Assembly: GCF_001570565.1 (NCBI RefSeq)
Contig: NZ_BBXE01000025.1
Location: 1 to 64,000, forward strand
Origin: Herbidospora yilanensis
Lineage (GTDB): Bacteria > Actinomycetota > Actinomycetes > Streptosporangiales > Streptosporangiaceae
Reading direction: 5' to 3'
DNA length: 64,000 bases
This document shows, one piece after another, positions 1 through 9,048 of this stretch (position 1 is its first letter; each line of letters starts with the position of its first letter). The position numbers and the translations under genes were made by a program. The notes below the pieces were generated by a model. It saw only the letters and a program-made list of their open reading frames with translations, was not told the origin of the DNA and did not search any database.

Positions 1-855
1 CACCACCGGCGCGGAGCCGTTGGCGGCGTCCTGCTGAACGGCCAGATCCAGGTGGTCACGCAGACCCTTGCTGTTGTTACCGGCCGAACCACTGCTGATG
101 GCGGCGATCCGGTCCAGCCAGATGGCCGTGGAGGTGTTCGCGACGGCCGAACCACCCGGCTCGGACGCGGCGCTGGCCGACCAGTCGGGGTTCACATAAC
201 CGGTCGCGCCGTCGTAGGGGTTGTCCACCCGGGGTCCGGGCGGCGAGGGCGACGGCGACGGGCTGGGCGAGGGTGAAGGCGAAGGAGACGGGGACGGAGA
301 CGGAGACGGGGAAGGGGAGGGAGAGGGGGAAGGCGACGGGCTGGGCGAAGGCGACGGTGAGGGGCTGGGGGACGGCGAAGGCGAGGGCGACGGAGACGGG
401 TTGACGCCGCCGCAGGTCACGCCGTTCACGGTGAAGGACGTCGGCTTGGGGTTGCTGCCGCTCCACGTGCCGTTGAAGCCCAGGCTCAGGGTGGCGCCGG
501 ACGCCAGGCTCCCGTTCCACGGCATGCTCGCCGCGGTCACGTTCGAGCCGCTCTGCGTCCAGTTCGCCGACCAGCCCTGGCTCACGCGCTGGCCCGAGTT
601 CGGGAACGTGAAACCGAGGTTCCAGCTCGAAAGCGCGTCGCCGGTGTTGCGGACCGTCAGGTTGGCGGTGAAGCCTCCCTGGCCGGGGCTGGTGGTCCAG
701 TCGTTGGTGGTGTACGTCACGTCACACGTCACCGCGGCCTGCGCGGACGTTGCCGTGACGACGGCCATGGTGGATCCGAGCGCGGCCACCGCGAACGCGG
801 CGAGGCCACGGCGCAGTCGGGAGCGCGCGGCTCCGGATCGGGGGGTGGATCTCAT
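1..855 (-). CDS. Secreted GH6 cellulase with N-terminal CBM2, 3' part cut off by window edge
   Basis: Partial secreted beta-1,4-glucanase. The start is ATG at 855, 8 nt after a strong AGGAGGA (864-870). About 39 residues form a signal peptide (Arg-rich start, hydrophobic core, ending near AQA). A family 2 cellulose-binding domain follows (about 40-140; CDVTYTTNDW..., NLTVRNTGDALSSWNLGF..., two Cys at its ends, conserved Trp). Then comes a long linker of almost pure Ser-Pro, and the start of a GH6 catalytic domain (NPYDGATGYVNPDWSA, WLDRIAAI, GLRDHLDLAVQQ). The catalytic acids lie beyond the window. The NPY..A..YVNP opening is most like the exo-acting cellobiohydrolase branch, but the endo/exo choice cannot be made from this part. 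A perfect CebR-type operator lies 35 nt upstream. Confidence 0.9.
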   Translation of the reverse strand, partial: MRSTPRSGAARSRLRRGLAAFAVAALGSTMAVVTATSAQAAVTCDVTYTTNDWTTSPGQGGFTANLTVRNTGDALSSWNLGFTFPNSGQRVSQGWSANWTQSGSNVTAASMPWNGSLASGATLSLGFNGTWSGSNPKPTSFTVNGVTCGGVNPSPSPSPSPSPSPSPSPSPSPSPSPSPSPSPSPSPSPSPSPSPSPSPSPSPSPPGPRVDNPYDGATGYVNPDWSASAASEPGGSAVANTSTAIWLDRIAAISSGSAGNNSKGLRDHLDLAVQQDAANGSAPVV

Positions 856-889
856 TGAGGGGGTCCTCCTGCGATGATTCACTGCGCGC

Positions 890-903
890 TGGGAGCGCTC
901 CCA
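890..903. promoter_or_regulatory. CebR/CelR-type operator
   Basis: TGGGAGCGCTCCCA is a perfect 14-bp palindrome. It is identical to the operator known for the LacI-family cellulose-utilisation repressors CebR (Streptomyces) and CelR (Thermobifida). It lies 34 nt upstream of the GH6 start, where a repressor released by cello-oligosaccharides would act. Confidence 0.9.
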
Positions 904-2204
<1,301 letters not shown>

Positions 2205-2228
2205 CGCCGCATGGGCAGGTAGCCGGGC

Positions 2229-3572
2229 ATGGATGAATTCGACGTGATCGTGCTCGGCATGGGCCCGGGTGGCGAGGACGCCGCCGGTCGGCTCGTCGAG
2301 GCCGGGCTGAGTGTGGCCGCGGTCGAGGCGGACCTGGTCGGCGGCGAATGTCCTTATTGGGGCTGCGTACCGTCGAAGATGATGATCCGGGCCGCCCACG
2401 TCCTGGGTGAGGCCCGGCGCGTCGCCGGCCTGGCCGGCGACGCGACCGTCTCCCCCGACTGGACACCCGTGGCCCGACGCATCCGCGCCGAGGCCACCGA
2501 CGACTGGAACGACCAGGCCGCCGCCGACCGCTTCGAGAAGAAGGGTGGTCATCTCGTACGCGGCCACGGCGTCGTCACCGGCCCCCGCGAGGTGACCGTG
2601 GGAGACCGGGTGCTGCGTGCCCGGCGCGGCCTGCTGATCTCCACGGGGACCCGGCCGGCGATCCCGGACATCGACGGACTGGCCGGAACGCCCTATTGGA
2701 CCAATCACGAGGCCGTCGCGACGGAGAGCGTGCCCGAGTCGATGATCGTGCTGGGCGGCGGGGCGGTCGGCCTCGAACTGGCCCAGGTCTTCGCCCGCTT
2801 CGGCACCGGGATCACGCTCCTGGAGGCCGCCCCCACGTTGTTGCCGGGCGAGGAACCCGAGGCCGGGAGGCTGATCGCGAAGGTCTTCCGCGACGAGGGC
2901 ATCCGCGTGCTCACCGGCGTCTCCGCCTCCCGGGTGGCCTACGACGGCCGGTTCGCGGTGACGGTCGGCGACGAGGTGATCGAGGCGGACCGCCTCCTCG
3001 TGGTGGCCGGCCGGAAGACCGACCTGACCGGCCTGTCGGTCATCGGGGTCGACGAGACCGCCCGGTTCGTCCCGACCGACCCCCGCATGCGGGTGACCGA
3101 CGGGGTCTGGGCGGCCGGCGACGTGACCGGCCGCGGAGGGTTCACCCACGTGGCCAACTACCAGGGGCGGATCGCCGCGCTCGACATCCTGGGCGAGGAG
3201 GTCGCCGGTGCCGACTACCGCGCCGTCCCCCGCGTGACCTACACCGACCCGGAGGTCGGCGCGGTCGGCCTGACCGAGAGACAGGCCCGCGACGAGGGCC
3301 TGTCCGTGTCGACCGGGATCACCACGGCCGGGGCGCGCGACTGGATCCACGGGACCAAAGACATCCTGATCAAACTGGTGGCCTCGGGCGACGTCCTGGT
3401 CGGCGCGACGGCGGTCGGCCCGGCGGGCGGCGAGGTGATGGGGGCGCTCGCGGTGGCGGTGCACGCCCGGGTGCCGGTGCCGACCCTGCGGTCGATGATC
3501 TACGCCTATCCGACCTTCCACCGGGGCATCGAGGACGCGCTGAAGAACCTGCTGAAACAAGATCGCCCATAG
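2229..3572 (+). CDS. Lipoamide dehydrogenase-like flavoprotein disulfide reductase
   Basis: Class I pyridine-nucleotide disulfide oxidoreductase, 447 aa. It has an N-terminal FAD fold (VIVLGMGPGGEDAA), the redox-active pair Cys41 and Cys46 in GGECPYWGCVPSK (CX4C), a central NAD(P) fold (LGGGAVGLELAQ, about 174-185), an FAD motif with conserved Asp (VWAAGDVTG) and a C-terminal dimerisation domain. The C-terminal catalytic region reads TFHRGIEDAL rather than the usual HPTxSE, so true lipoamide dehydrogenase activity is uncertain. Such paralogues are often labelled mercuric reductase-like. It follows mdh by 24 nt and no 2-oxoacid dehydrogenase genes are nearby. Confidence 0.88.
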   Translation: MDEFDVIVLGMGPGGEDAAGRLVEAGLSVAAVEADLVGGECPYWGCVPSKMMIRAAHVLGEARRVAGLAGDATVSPDWTPVARRIRAEATDDWNDQAAADRFEKKGGHLVRGHGVVTGPREVTVGDRVLRARRGLLISTGTRPAIPDIDGLAGTPYWTNHEAVATESVPESMIVLGGGAVGLELAQVFARFGTGITLLEAAPTLLPGEEPEAGRLIAKVFRDEGIRVLTGVSASRVAYDGRFAVTVGDEVIEADRLLVVAGRKTDLTGLSVIGVDETARFVPTDPRMRVTDGVWAAGDVTGRGGFTHVANYQGRIAALDILGEEVAGADYRAVPRVTYTDPEVGAVGLTERQARDEGLSVSTGITTAGARDWIHGTKDILIKLVASGDVLVGATAVGPAGGEVMGALAVAVHARVPVPTLRSMIYAYPTFHRGIEDALKNLLKQDRP

Positions 3573-3575
3573 CCT

Positions 3576-3607
3576 GGTGCTGGTCGACGGATACGCCGAC
3601 CAGCACC
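3576..3607 (+). terminator. Hairpin terminator after the flavoprotein gene
   Basis: GGTGCTGGTCG (3576-3586) and CGACCAGCACC (3597-3607) form a perfect 11-bp stem around a 10-nt loop, 3 nt after the stop codon. There is no T-tract, as is common in actinomycetes. Confidence 0.7.
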
Positions 3608-3676
3608 TTCTCGGAGACCCGCGGCGTCTTCCTCGACGCGCTGCGCACCCGGATCATGGCCGCCCGCCACGCGTAG
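3596..3676 (+). pseudogene. Possible 3' remnant of a lost gene
   Basis: One frame ends at TAG 3674-3676 and reads TSTFSETRGVFLDALRTR then IMAARHA. In its last ~20 codons almost every third base is G or C, which is typical of coding DNA here, yet there is no start or RBS. It may be the tail of a deleted gene or chance. The parent family is not recognised. Confidence 0.25.
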
Positions 3677-3681
3677 CCGGT

Positions 3682-5319
3682 CTAGGGCGCGGTGTCCGGG
3701 TCGGAGACGCGGAACCAGCGGCAACCGTAGTCCTCGACCTCCACCAGAGCCCGCCCGTCCCTGATCTCCACCGTGTCGTCGGAGAACAGGTCGGCCAGGA
3801 CCTTCCCCTCCTCGCCGAGGGTCAGGGTCGCCTTCGCCGTCCGTCCGGCGAAGTTGTGCAGGGTCACGATCCCTTCGTTCCTGATCACTAAGAGGGCGTC
3901 GTCTCCTCCGTCGAGCACCTCGTAGCCGCCCCACGCCAGTTCGGGGGCCTCGCGGTACTGCTCGACGAGCCGCCCGATCCACGACAGCAGCGACTCCGGA
4001 TCGCGCCGCTGGGCGCCGACGCTGATCTCGTCGGGGCCGTAGTCGCCGCCGGGCATCGGGATCGCCGGTTCGACCGCGCTGAAGCCGCCGTGGCGGCCGG
4101 ACGTCCACTGCATCGGGGTCCGGACCGACTGGCGGCCCTCGATCGCGAGGTTCTCCCCCATCCCGATCTCCTCGCCGTAGAAGAGCACGGGGGTGCCGGG
4201 CAGCGCGAACAGGAGGCTGTAGACCATCCGGATGCGGCGCTGGTCGCCGTCGAGCATGGTCGGCAGGCGCCGCCGGATGCCGCGGTCGTAGATCCGCATG
4301 TCCTCGTCGGGCGCGAAGGCGGCGAAGACCTCCTCCCGCTCGGCGTCGGTCAGCTTGTCGAGGGTCAGTTCGTCGTGGTTGCGCACGAACGAGGCCCACT
4401 GGCTGTCCTTCGGCGGCGCGGGACGCTCCCGCAGGGCCTCTGCGAGCGGACGGGCGTCCTCCCGGGCCAGCGACAGGTACATCCGCTGCATGCCGATGAA
4501 GTCGAAGCACATCGTGATCTCATTGCCGAGCGGGGTGTCGCCGAAATAGGCCATCAGGTCCTTGTACGGCAGGTTCACCTCCCCCAGCAGCATCGCCGTC
4601 CCGTCGCGGCGGTTCATGAACGCCCGCAGGTCGGCGAAGAACTCGTGGGGGTCGGGCAGCGCGTCGTCCTGTTCGAGCACCCGTTCGACCAGGAACGGCA
4701 CCGCGTCGACGCGGAAGCCCGACAGGCCCAGCTCCATCCAGAATCCCAGGATGCGGGCGATCTCGTCCCGCACCTCGGGATTCGAGGTGTTGAGGTCGGG
4801 CTGGAACTTGTAGAAACGATGGAAGTAGTACTGCTCGGTCTGGGCGTCCCACTGCCAGAGGCTGTCCTCCTGGTCGGGGAACACGACCCCCTCGGGGTCG
4901 TCGGGCTCGGGCTTGTCCGACCAGATGTACCAGTCGCGGTGCTTGGAGTCCCGGGAGGAGCGGGCGTCCTGGAACCAGGGGTGCTGGTCGGAGGTGTGGT
5001 TCACGACCAGGTCGGCGATCACCCGGATGCCCCGGTCCCGGGCCACCCGCATGAACTCGACGAAGTCGCCCAGGGTGCCGAGGCGGGGGTCGACGCTGTA
5101 GAAGTCGACGATGTCGTATCCGTCGTCGCGGTCGGGGGTCGGGAAGAACGGCATGAGCCAGATGCAGGTCACGCCGAGCCGGTCGAGATGATCGAGATGC
5201 TGGACGGCGCCCCGGAAGTCACCGATCCCGTCGCCGTTCCCGTCGGCGAAGGTCTCGATGTCGAGGCAGTAGACGATGGCGTTCTTCCACCACAGTTCGG
5301 AGGTCTGGGTCAGCCGCAT
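3682..5319 (-). CDS. GH13 family alpha-glucosyl enzyme (trehalose synthase-like)
   Basis: Alpha-amylase superfamily enzyme, 545 aa. The first half closely follows trehalose synthase / oligo-1,6-glucosidase type proteins: WWKNAIVYCLDIETFADGNG, GVTCIWLMPFFP, DLVVNHTSDQHPWF. The catalytic triad is complete: nucleophile Asp205 (GFRVDAVPF), acid/base Glu247 (LLGEVNL) and stabiliser Asp316 (VRNHDELTL), followed by PGTPVLFYGEEIGMG and VRTPMQW. It lacks the maltokinase-type extension seen in some TreS proteins. Maltose/trehalose interconversion is one possibility; hydrolysis of alpha-glucosides is another. An upstream in-frame ATG at 5367 falls inside the csp terminator, so ATG 5319 is preferred. Confidence 0.88.
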   Translation of the reverse strand: MRLTQTSELWWKNAIVYCLDIETFADGNGDGIGDFRGAVQHLDHLDRLGVTCIWLMPFFPTPDRDDGYDIVDFYSVDPRLGTLGDFVEFMRVARDRGIRVIADLVVNHTSDQHPWFQDARSSRDSKHRDWYIWSDKPEPDDPEGVVFPDQEDSLWQWDAQTEQYYFHRFYKFQPDLNTSNPEVRDEIARILGFWMELGLSGFRVDAVPFLVERVLEQDDALPDPHEFFADLRAFMNRRDGTAMLLGEVNLPYKDLMAYFGDTPLGNEITMCFDFIGMQRMYLSLAREDARPLAEALRERPAPPKDSQWASFVRNHDELTLDKLTDAEREEVFAAFAPDEDMRIYDRGIRRRLPTMLDGDQRRIRMVYSLLFALPGTPVLFYGEEIGMGENLAIEGRQSVRTPMQWTSGRHGGFSAVEPAIPMPGGDYGPDEISVGAQRRDPESLLSWIGRLVEQYREAPELAWGGYEVLDGGDDALLVIRNEGIVTLHNFAGRTAKATLTLGEEGKVLADLFSDDTVEIRDGRALVEVEDYGCRWFRVSDPDTAP

Positions 5320-5351
5320 GGGCAGCGCCCCTACCCATTTGCGGCACGAGA

Positions 5352-5385
5352 AAGCCGACCGTTGCACGAGGCAATCGGTCGGCTT
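5352..5385 (-). terminator. Rho-independent terminator of the cold-shock gene
   Basis: AAGCCGACCG (5352-5361) pairs with CGGTCGGCTT (5376-5385), and an inner TTGC/GCAA extends the stem. Read on the minus strand it starts about 20 nt after the csp stop and is followed by a short U-rich stretch. Confidence 0.85.
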
Positions 5386-5406
5386 CTGGTTGATGCTGGA
5401 TGGAAC

Positions 5407-5610
5407 TTAGATCGGCGTCACGTTCTCGGCCTGCGGACCCTTCTGGCCCTGCACGGTCTGGAAGCTGACGCGCTGGTTCTCGTCCAGGCTGCGGTAGCCA
5501 CCGCTGTTGATCGCCGAGTAGTGCACGAACACGTCAGGGGTGCCGTCGTCGGGGGCGATGAAACCAAAGCCCTTTTCGGCGTTGAACCACTTGACGGTGC
5601 CTTCAGACAA
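5407..5610 (-). CDS. Cold-shock domain protein
   Basis: Small single-stranded nucleic acid chaperone of the CspA family, 67 aa. RNP1 (KGFGFI, about 13-18) and RNP2 (VFVHYS, about 27-32) are intact inside the five-stranded OB fold. The start is an unusual TTG at 5610, with AAGGAG at 5617-5622 six nt upstream. The leader is about 120 nt and strongly structured, and a separate terminator follows. It is transcribed alone, from a promoter immediately beyond the 3' end of the neighbouring phosphotransferase gene. Confidence 0.95.
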   Translation of the reverse strand: MSEGTVKWFNAEKGFGFIAPDDGTPDVFVHYSAINSGGYRSLDENQRVSFQTVQGQKGPQAENVTPI

Positions 5611-5635
5611 CTGCTTCTCCTTATGCGGAGCCTCA

Positions 5636-5660
5636 CCGTCCCGTCAGGTCAACGGGACGG
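5636..5660 (-). promoter_or_regulatory. Leader hairpin in the csp 5' UTR
   Basis: CCGTCCCGT (5636-5644) and ACGGGACGG (5652-5660) form a perfect 9-bp stem with a 7-nt loop, 13 nt before the Shine-Dalgarno sequence. A second hairpin (CCGGCC/GGCCGG with a 4-nt loop) lies nearer the promoter. Such leaders of cold-shock mRNAs often control translation or stability by temperature; here that is inference. Confidence 0.55.
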
Positions 5661-5739
5661 GCTGCTTAGCGGACCAGCCCTGCATCCGCCTACGTCGGAA
5701 AAGCAGTACGCCCGCTACCGGCCGTGCGGCCGGAGGCGT

Positions 5740-5769
5740 TCTTTACAAAACACCACTGCAACACGTCAA
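5740..5769 (-). promoter_or_regulatory. Candidate csp promoter
   Basis: On the minus strand, TTGACG (5764-5769) is followed after 18 nt by TAAAGA (5740-5745). The -35 matches the vegetative consensus at five of six bases; the -10 is weaker. It begins 3 nt beyond the stop of the phosphotransferase gene. Confidence 0.5.
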
Positions 5770-5771
5770 GC

Positions 5772-6728
5772 CTAGCGCACCCCGAGCGCGGGGGCAGCCA
5801 TGTACCACCTCGCGTGGCCATCACCTCTGGTCAGCGAGTCGAGACGGCGCGGAAGTTCCTGCCGGGAGAACGGGTCGCCGAGGGCGTTGCGGATGTGGAT
5901 GCCGACGGCGTACATGTCCCTGATCTCCATCAGGGTCGCATAGCCGGGCCAATCTCGCAGGTCAGAGCCGTAGGCGTGGGCGAAGGCGTCGACGTCGCCG
6001 GCCGAGAGGCCGAACCTGCGCTGGCCGTGGTAGGTGTGGACGAGATCCCACTCACGGGGGCCTACGGCCACGCCGTCCCAATCGCAAAGAATCGCATTGC
6101 CGTCGCGGCAGCGGAGCAGGTTGTCGATCCAGGCGTCGCCGTGGAGCAGGACCGGCGGGCCCGAGTCGAGGGTGTGCCAGCGATCGGTCAGTTCCTCGAT
6201 CCGGTCGCCGAGCCAGCGGCGCTGGTAGGTGGTGAGCACCTCGGCCCGGTGCTCCACCGCGTGCCGGACCTCGGCCAGCGGGTCGGTGAGCCGCCGGAGC
6301 GGGATCGACGTCGGCACCGGTTCGCGGTGGAGGTCGCGCAGCACGTGGCCGAGCTCGGTGGTGGTCGGGGAGCCGTTGGAGCGGACGTAGCGCCAGAAGG
6401 TGACCGCCCGGCCGCCGTGGACGATGGGCTGGTGGGGGATCTCGTCGACCGGCCGGACCGTGGGGAACCCCCGGTCGGCCAGCCAGCGGGCCACCGCCAG
6501 CACGGCGGGGAGCCGGGTGAGGGCGTCGGGGGCGGTGGCGATCCGGACCACCATGTCGCCCCGGAGCTTGAAGACGGCGTTGCTGCGCAGCCGCATCAGC
6601 CTGGCGCCGCCGGCGTCGACCCCGATGCGGTCGCAGACCGCGCGCAGGACCGTGAACGCCTCGTCGGCGAGCGGGCGGGCGGTCGTGGCGCGGGCGAGGT
6701 GCGTGATCGTCACGTGTGAGGCGCTCAT
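5772..6728 (-). CDS. Aminoglycoside phosphotransferase (APH) family protein
   Basis: Kinase-like phosphotransferase of 318 aa. The catalytic loop VLLHGDAWIDNLL and the metal-binding CDWDGVAVGPREWDL match the Brenner and DxD-type motifs of APH/choline-kinase enzymes. The N-lobe (FKLRGDMVVRIA) carries the presumed ATP lysine or arginine. The substrate is unknown and resistance should not be assumed. Its ATG (6728) overlaps the stop of the upstream XRE-TPR gene by 4 nt, so the two are translationally coupled and probably share regulation. Confidence 0.85.
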   Translation of the reverse strand: MSASHVTITHLARATTARPLADEAFTVLRAVCDRIGVDAGGARLMRLRSNAVFKLRGDMVVRIATAPDALTRLPAVLAVARWLADRGFPTVRPVDEIPHQPIVHGGRAVTFWRYVRSNGSPTTTELGHVLRDLHREPVPTSIPLRRLTDPLAEVRHAVEHRAEVLTTYQRRWLGDRIEELTDRWHTLDSGPPVLLHGDAWIDNLLRCRDGNAILCDWDGVAVGPREWDLVHTYHGQRRFGLSAGDVDAFAHAYGSDLRDWPGYATLMEIRDMYAVGIHIRNALGDPFSRQELPRRLDSLTRGDGHARWYMAAPALGVR

Positions 6729-8158
6729 ATGGCCAGCCGGAGGGACGACTCCGACAGGACCTGGTTCAGGTTGCGGACGGCGGGGAGCCGCGGATCGGCC
6801 TCGTTAAGCAGCGCCTTCGCCCGGGTGATGACGATCGAGGTGCGGTGCTCGGCCGGGACCTGGCTGAGCGCCTGGGCGGCGAGGCGGCAGGCCTCCTCGT
6901 AGTCGCCGTGGCGGGCCAGGTGGGTGGCCTGGTCGAGCAGGATCAGCGCGGGGTCGATCGTCTGGAACCCCGAGTCCATCTCCAGGTTCTGGAGCTGGGA
7001 GTCGTCGCCGAGCTCGATCAGGGTGCCGGTGCGGTAGAAGCTCATGCGCTTCTCGGTGAAGACGAAGGCGAGGTCGTCCTGGCTCATGCCGCGCATGCGG
7101 GCGAAGATCTGCTCCGCCTCGGCGAGCGCGATGCGGGCGGCCTTGCGGTCGCCCATCCGGGCCAGCGCCCGCGCCTCGGCGGCGGCGGCGAGGGCCGCCG
7201 GGGAACTGGGGGCCGAACCGGCCAGCATGCGGGCCTCGCGGGCCAGCCGGACGGTCTCGGTGAGGTCGCCGTAGTAATAGGGCAACATCGTCTGGTTGGC
7301 CCTGACCAGGGCGCGTAACCGCAGGTCGCCGACGTCGTCGGCGGAGGTGCGGGCGGTGCCGTACCAGGCGTGGGCCTGGCGGGTGTCGCCGAGTTTCATG
7401 AGGGCGTCGGCCGACAGCAGGGCCAGCATCGTGGTGGCCGTCAGGAGGCGGCGCTGCACGCCGGCGGGCTGCCGGGCGCCGGTCAGTTTGCGTACGTCGG
7501 CCAGCTCCAGCATCACCCGGCACAACATGGGCGTGGGCGGGGTGGTCATGTATTCGCGCCGGTAGCGCAGCACCTGCTCGTCGAGCCGGTCGAGCTGGTC
7601 TTCGGTGACGGTCGTGGTGGCCAGGGATCGGTCCAAATCGTGCCGGGTGCCCTCGACCTCGGCGAAGAACCTGCCGTTGGGGGTGCCCATCAACATCGCC
7701 TGGTGGAACAGCGCCCGCCGGTCGGTGTCGTCGTCGGCCAGGTCTTCGACGTGGACGGCGTCTTCGGAGGACCCGTTGGCCACGACCACGACCTTCTGGC
7801 TCACGCCGGGGTCGTCGCAGTAGTCGGCGGCGAGGCCGAGGCGCACGGCGTTGGCCTTGTAGAGCCGGGCCAGCAGGTCGATCGTCTGGGGGCGCGGCCG
7901 CGCCCGGTTGTTCTCCCATGCGTTGAGCAGGTCGATGCTGGCCCTGGGCAGGCCCAGCGACTGCTGCTCACAGAGGTATTCGAGTTCCTCGATCGCCTGG
8001 CGCGCGGACCATCCCCGGCCGAGCCGGTGCGCCTTCAGCATGCTGACACCGCAGCAGCCGTGGATCGCCTGAACCGTCTGCCACATCGACCACTGCCGTG
8101 CCTCGGCCTGCTCGCGCCAGCGACGAGCACATGCCGGAGAGTGCTCTCCTCGGGCCAT
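6725..8158 (-). CDS. XRE-type helix-turn-helix regulator with TPR-like C-terminus
   Basis: 477-aa cytoplasmic regulator. The N-terminal ~90 residues hold a Cro/CI-type HTH (LGRGWSARQAIEELEYL..., then LLNAWENNRARPRPQTIDLLARLY). The remainder is helical with repeated Ala-rich pairs (ADALMKLGDTRQAHAWYGTA, AAEARALARMGDRKAAR), typical of TPR ligand- or peptide-sensing domains. Large HTH-TPR proteins of this type are abundant in Streptosporangiales and often sit beside small conserved partner genes. Here the divergent partner is the ~97-aa gene starting at 8432, and the downstream phosphotransferase is coupled. Confidence 0.85.
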   Translation of the reverse strand: MARGEHSPACARRWREQAEARQWSMWQTVQAIHGCCGVSMLKAHRLGRGWSARQAIEELEYLCEQQSLGLPRASIDLLNAWENNRARPRPQTIDLLARLYKANAVRLGLAADYCDDPGVSQKVVVVANGSSEDAVHVEDLADDDTDRRALFHQAMLMGTPNGRFFAEVEGTRHDLDRSLATTTVTEDQLDRLDEQVLRYRREYMTTPPTPMLCRVMLELADVRKLTGARQPAGVQRRLLTATTMLALLSADALMKLGDTRQAHAWYGTARTSADDVGDLRLRALVRANQTMLPYYYGDLTETVRLAREARMLAGSAPSSPAALAAAAEARALARMGDRKAARIALAEAEQIFARMRGMSQDDLAFVFTEKRMSFYRTGTLIELGDDSQLQNLEMDSGFQTIDPALILLDQATHLARHGDYEEACRLAAQALSQVPAEHRTSIVITRAKALLNEADPRLPAVRNLNQVLSESSLRLAI

Positions 8159-8431
8159 CCCGCCTGCCCTTCCGCTGCTTCCGTCCTGCGTGTCCTAGTT
8201 TGCCGTGGACCAGCCAGGACAGCGATTACGGGTGTTACCACTACGTTAATCGGCCTGCACCCAACCACCAGGCCTGTTATGCGTTCGTGTCCCCGGAACC
8301 GTGGGTGTTCCACTGAATACCAGCGAGTTCCCTGGTTATTGCACGTATTCGGCTAGTACGCCCGATTGCCGGGCAGTCATCCCAGGTTCACCCTTTCCGG
8401 AGAAAGGTCGCAACGTCCCCTGGAGACCACC

Positions 8432-8722
8432 ATGGCGATGAAGGCAGATCGCAGCGAGGCGATGGACCACCTCGAACGGCTCGCCGCCCAACTTGAGGCG
8501 CACTCGTTCCAGGTACGCCTGTCGGCGCCGGCCGGCCTCTACCCCCGGCTTCGAGTGGTGAACCCGATGGCTCCCGCCATGGCGGAGGACGTGCTGGCGT
8601 CCAACGCCAACGACGGAGAGTGGTGGTACTGGCTCTCCTGGGCCGGCCGCATCGGGCACGCCTCCGACGTCGTGACCGCCGCCGAGCGCATCGCCTCGGT
8701 TCTGCACGTGATCCGCCGATAG
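8432..8722 (+). CDS. Small conserved actinobacterial protein, function unknown
   Basis: About 96 aa starting MAMKADRSEAMDHLERLAAQ, with a short GGAG ahead of the ATG. The segment LRVVNPMAPAMAEDVLA followed by EWWYWLSWAGRI is recognisable from small proteins that accompany HTH regulators in actinomycetes. I know no assigned function. An in-frame ATG at 8366 lacks an RBS. The gene is divergent from the XRE-TPR regulator across about 270 bp that hold the promoters of both. Confidence 0.6.
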   Translation: MAMKADRSEAMDHLERLAAQLEAHSFQVRLSAPAGLYPRLRVVNPMAPAMAEDVLASNANDGEWWYWLSWAGRIGHASDVVTAAERIASVLHVIRR

Positions 8723-8783
8723 TTTCGGACACCCCCAGCCGGTATGGCCCGCGCCTCCGGCGGCCGACTGTCAGGCGGCACCC

Positions 8784-8814
8784 GCGCCCTGTCTCTCGTC
8801 AAAGAGAGGGGCGC
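8784..8814 (+). terminator. Hairpin terminator after the small conserved gene
   Basis: GCGCCC (8784-8789) pairs with GGGCGC (8809-8814), and CTCTC (8793-8797) with GAGAG (8804-8808). The result is a long stem with a 3-nt bulge, 62 nt past the stop. Confidence 0.6.
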
Positions 8815-9011
8815 GGCCCACAAGCCGAACCGGACCAGCTGTCGCCGGCCGCCCACGCCCACCCACCGGGGCGCGGGCCGTACCTCCACCCGACCGATTT
8901 GTCCATAGCCGATCCCTTAGCCATGACGCGTGGTTCATTACCCTGTCAACCCGTTTGACCTGTCTCACAATGTGGCATTCATGATGTGCACCGCACGTCT
9001 GCCCGTTTCTA

Positions 9012-9041
9012 TCGACAGGACGCGGATTTCTGGCTTACCCT
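9012..9041 (+). promoter_or_regulatory. Promoter giving a leaderless mRNA for the CysRS-like gene
   Basis: TCGACA (9012-9017), an 18-nt spacer and TACCCT (9036-9041). Transcription would start about 7 nt later, at or next to the GTG start at 9049. No Shine-Dalgarno sequence is present, which supports a leaderless transcript. Confidence 0.55.
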
Positions 9042-9048
9042 CGGCTAG

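Larger units (their letters stand above)
8723..9048. other. Intergenic stretch with terminator and CysRS-like promoter
   Basis: Contains the hairpin at 8784-8814 and the promoter at 9012-9041. The last 150 bp are clearly less GC-rich than the neighbourhood. No coding frame is convincing. Confidence 0.4.

Noticed and set aside
233-425. Repetitive DNA resembling a tandem-repeat array
   Set aside because: It encodes the Ser-Pro linker of the cellulase; unit length and phase match codons, with no spacers, so it is not CRISPR or a satellite.
5772-6728. Aminoglycoside resistance gene
   Set aside because: Only the broad phosphotransferase fold is supported; no aminoglycoside-specific residues or context justify a resistance call.
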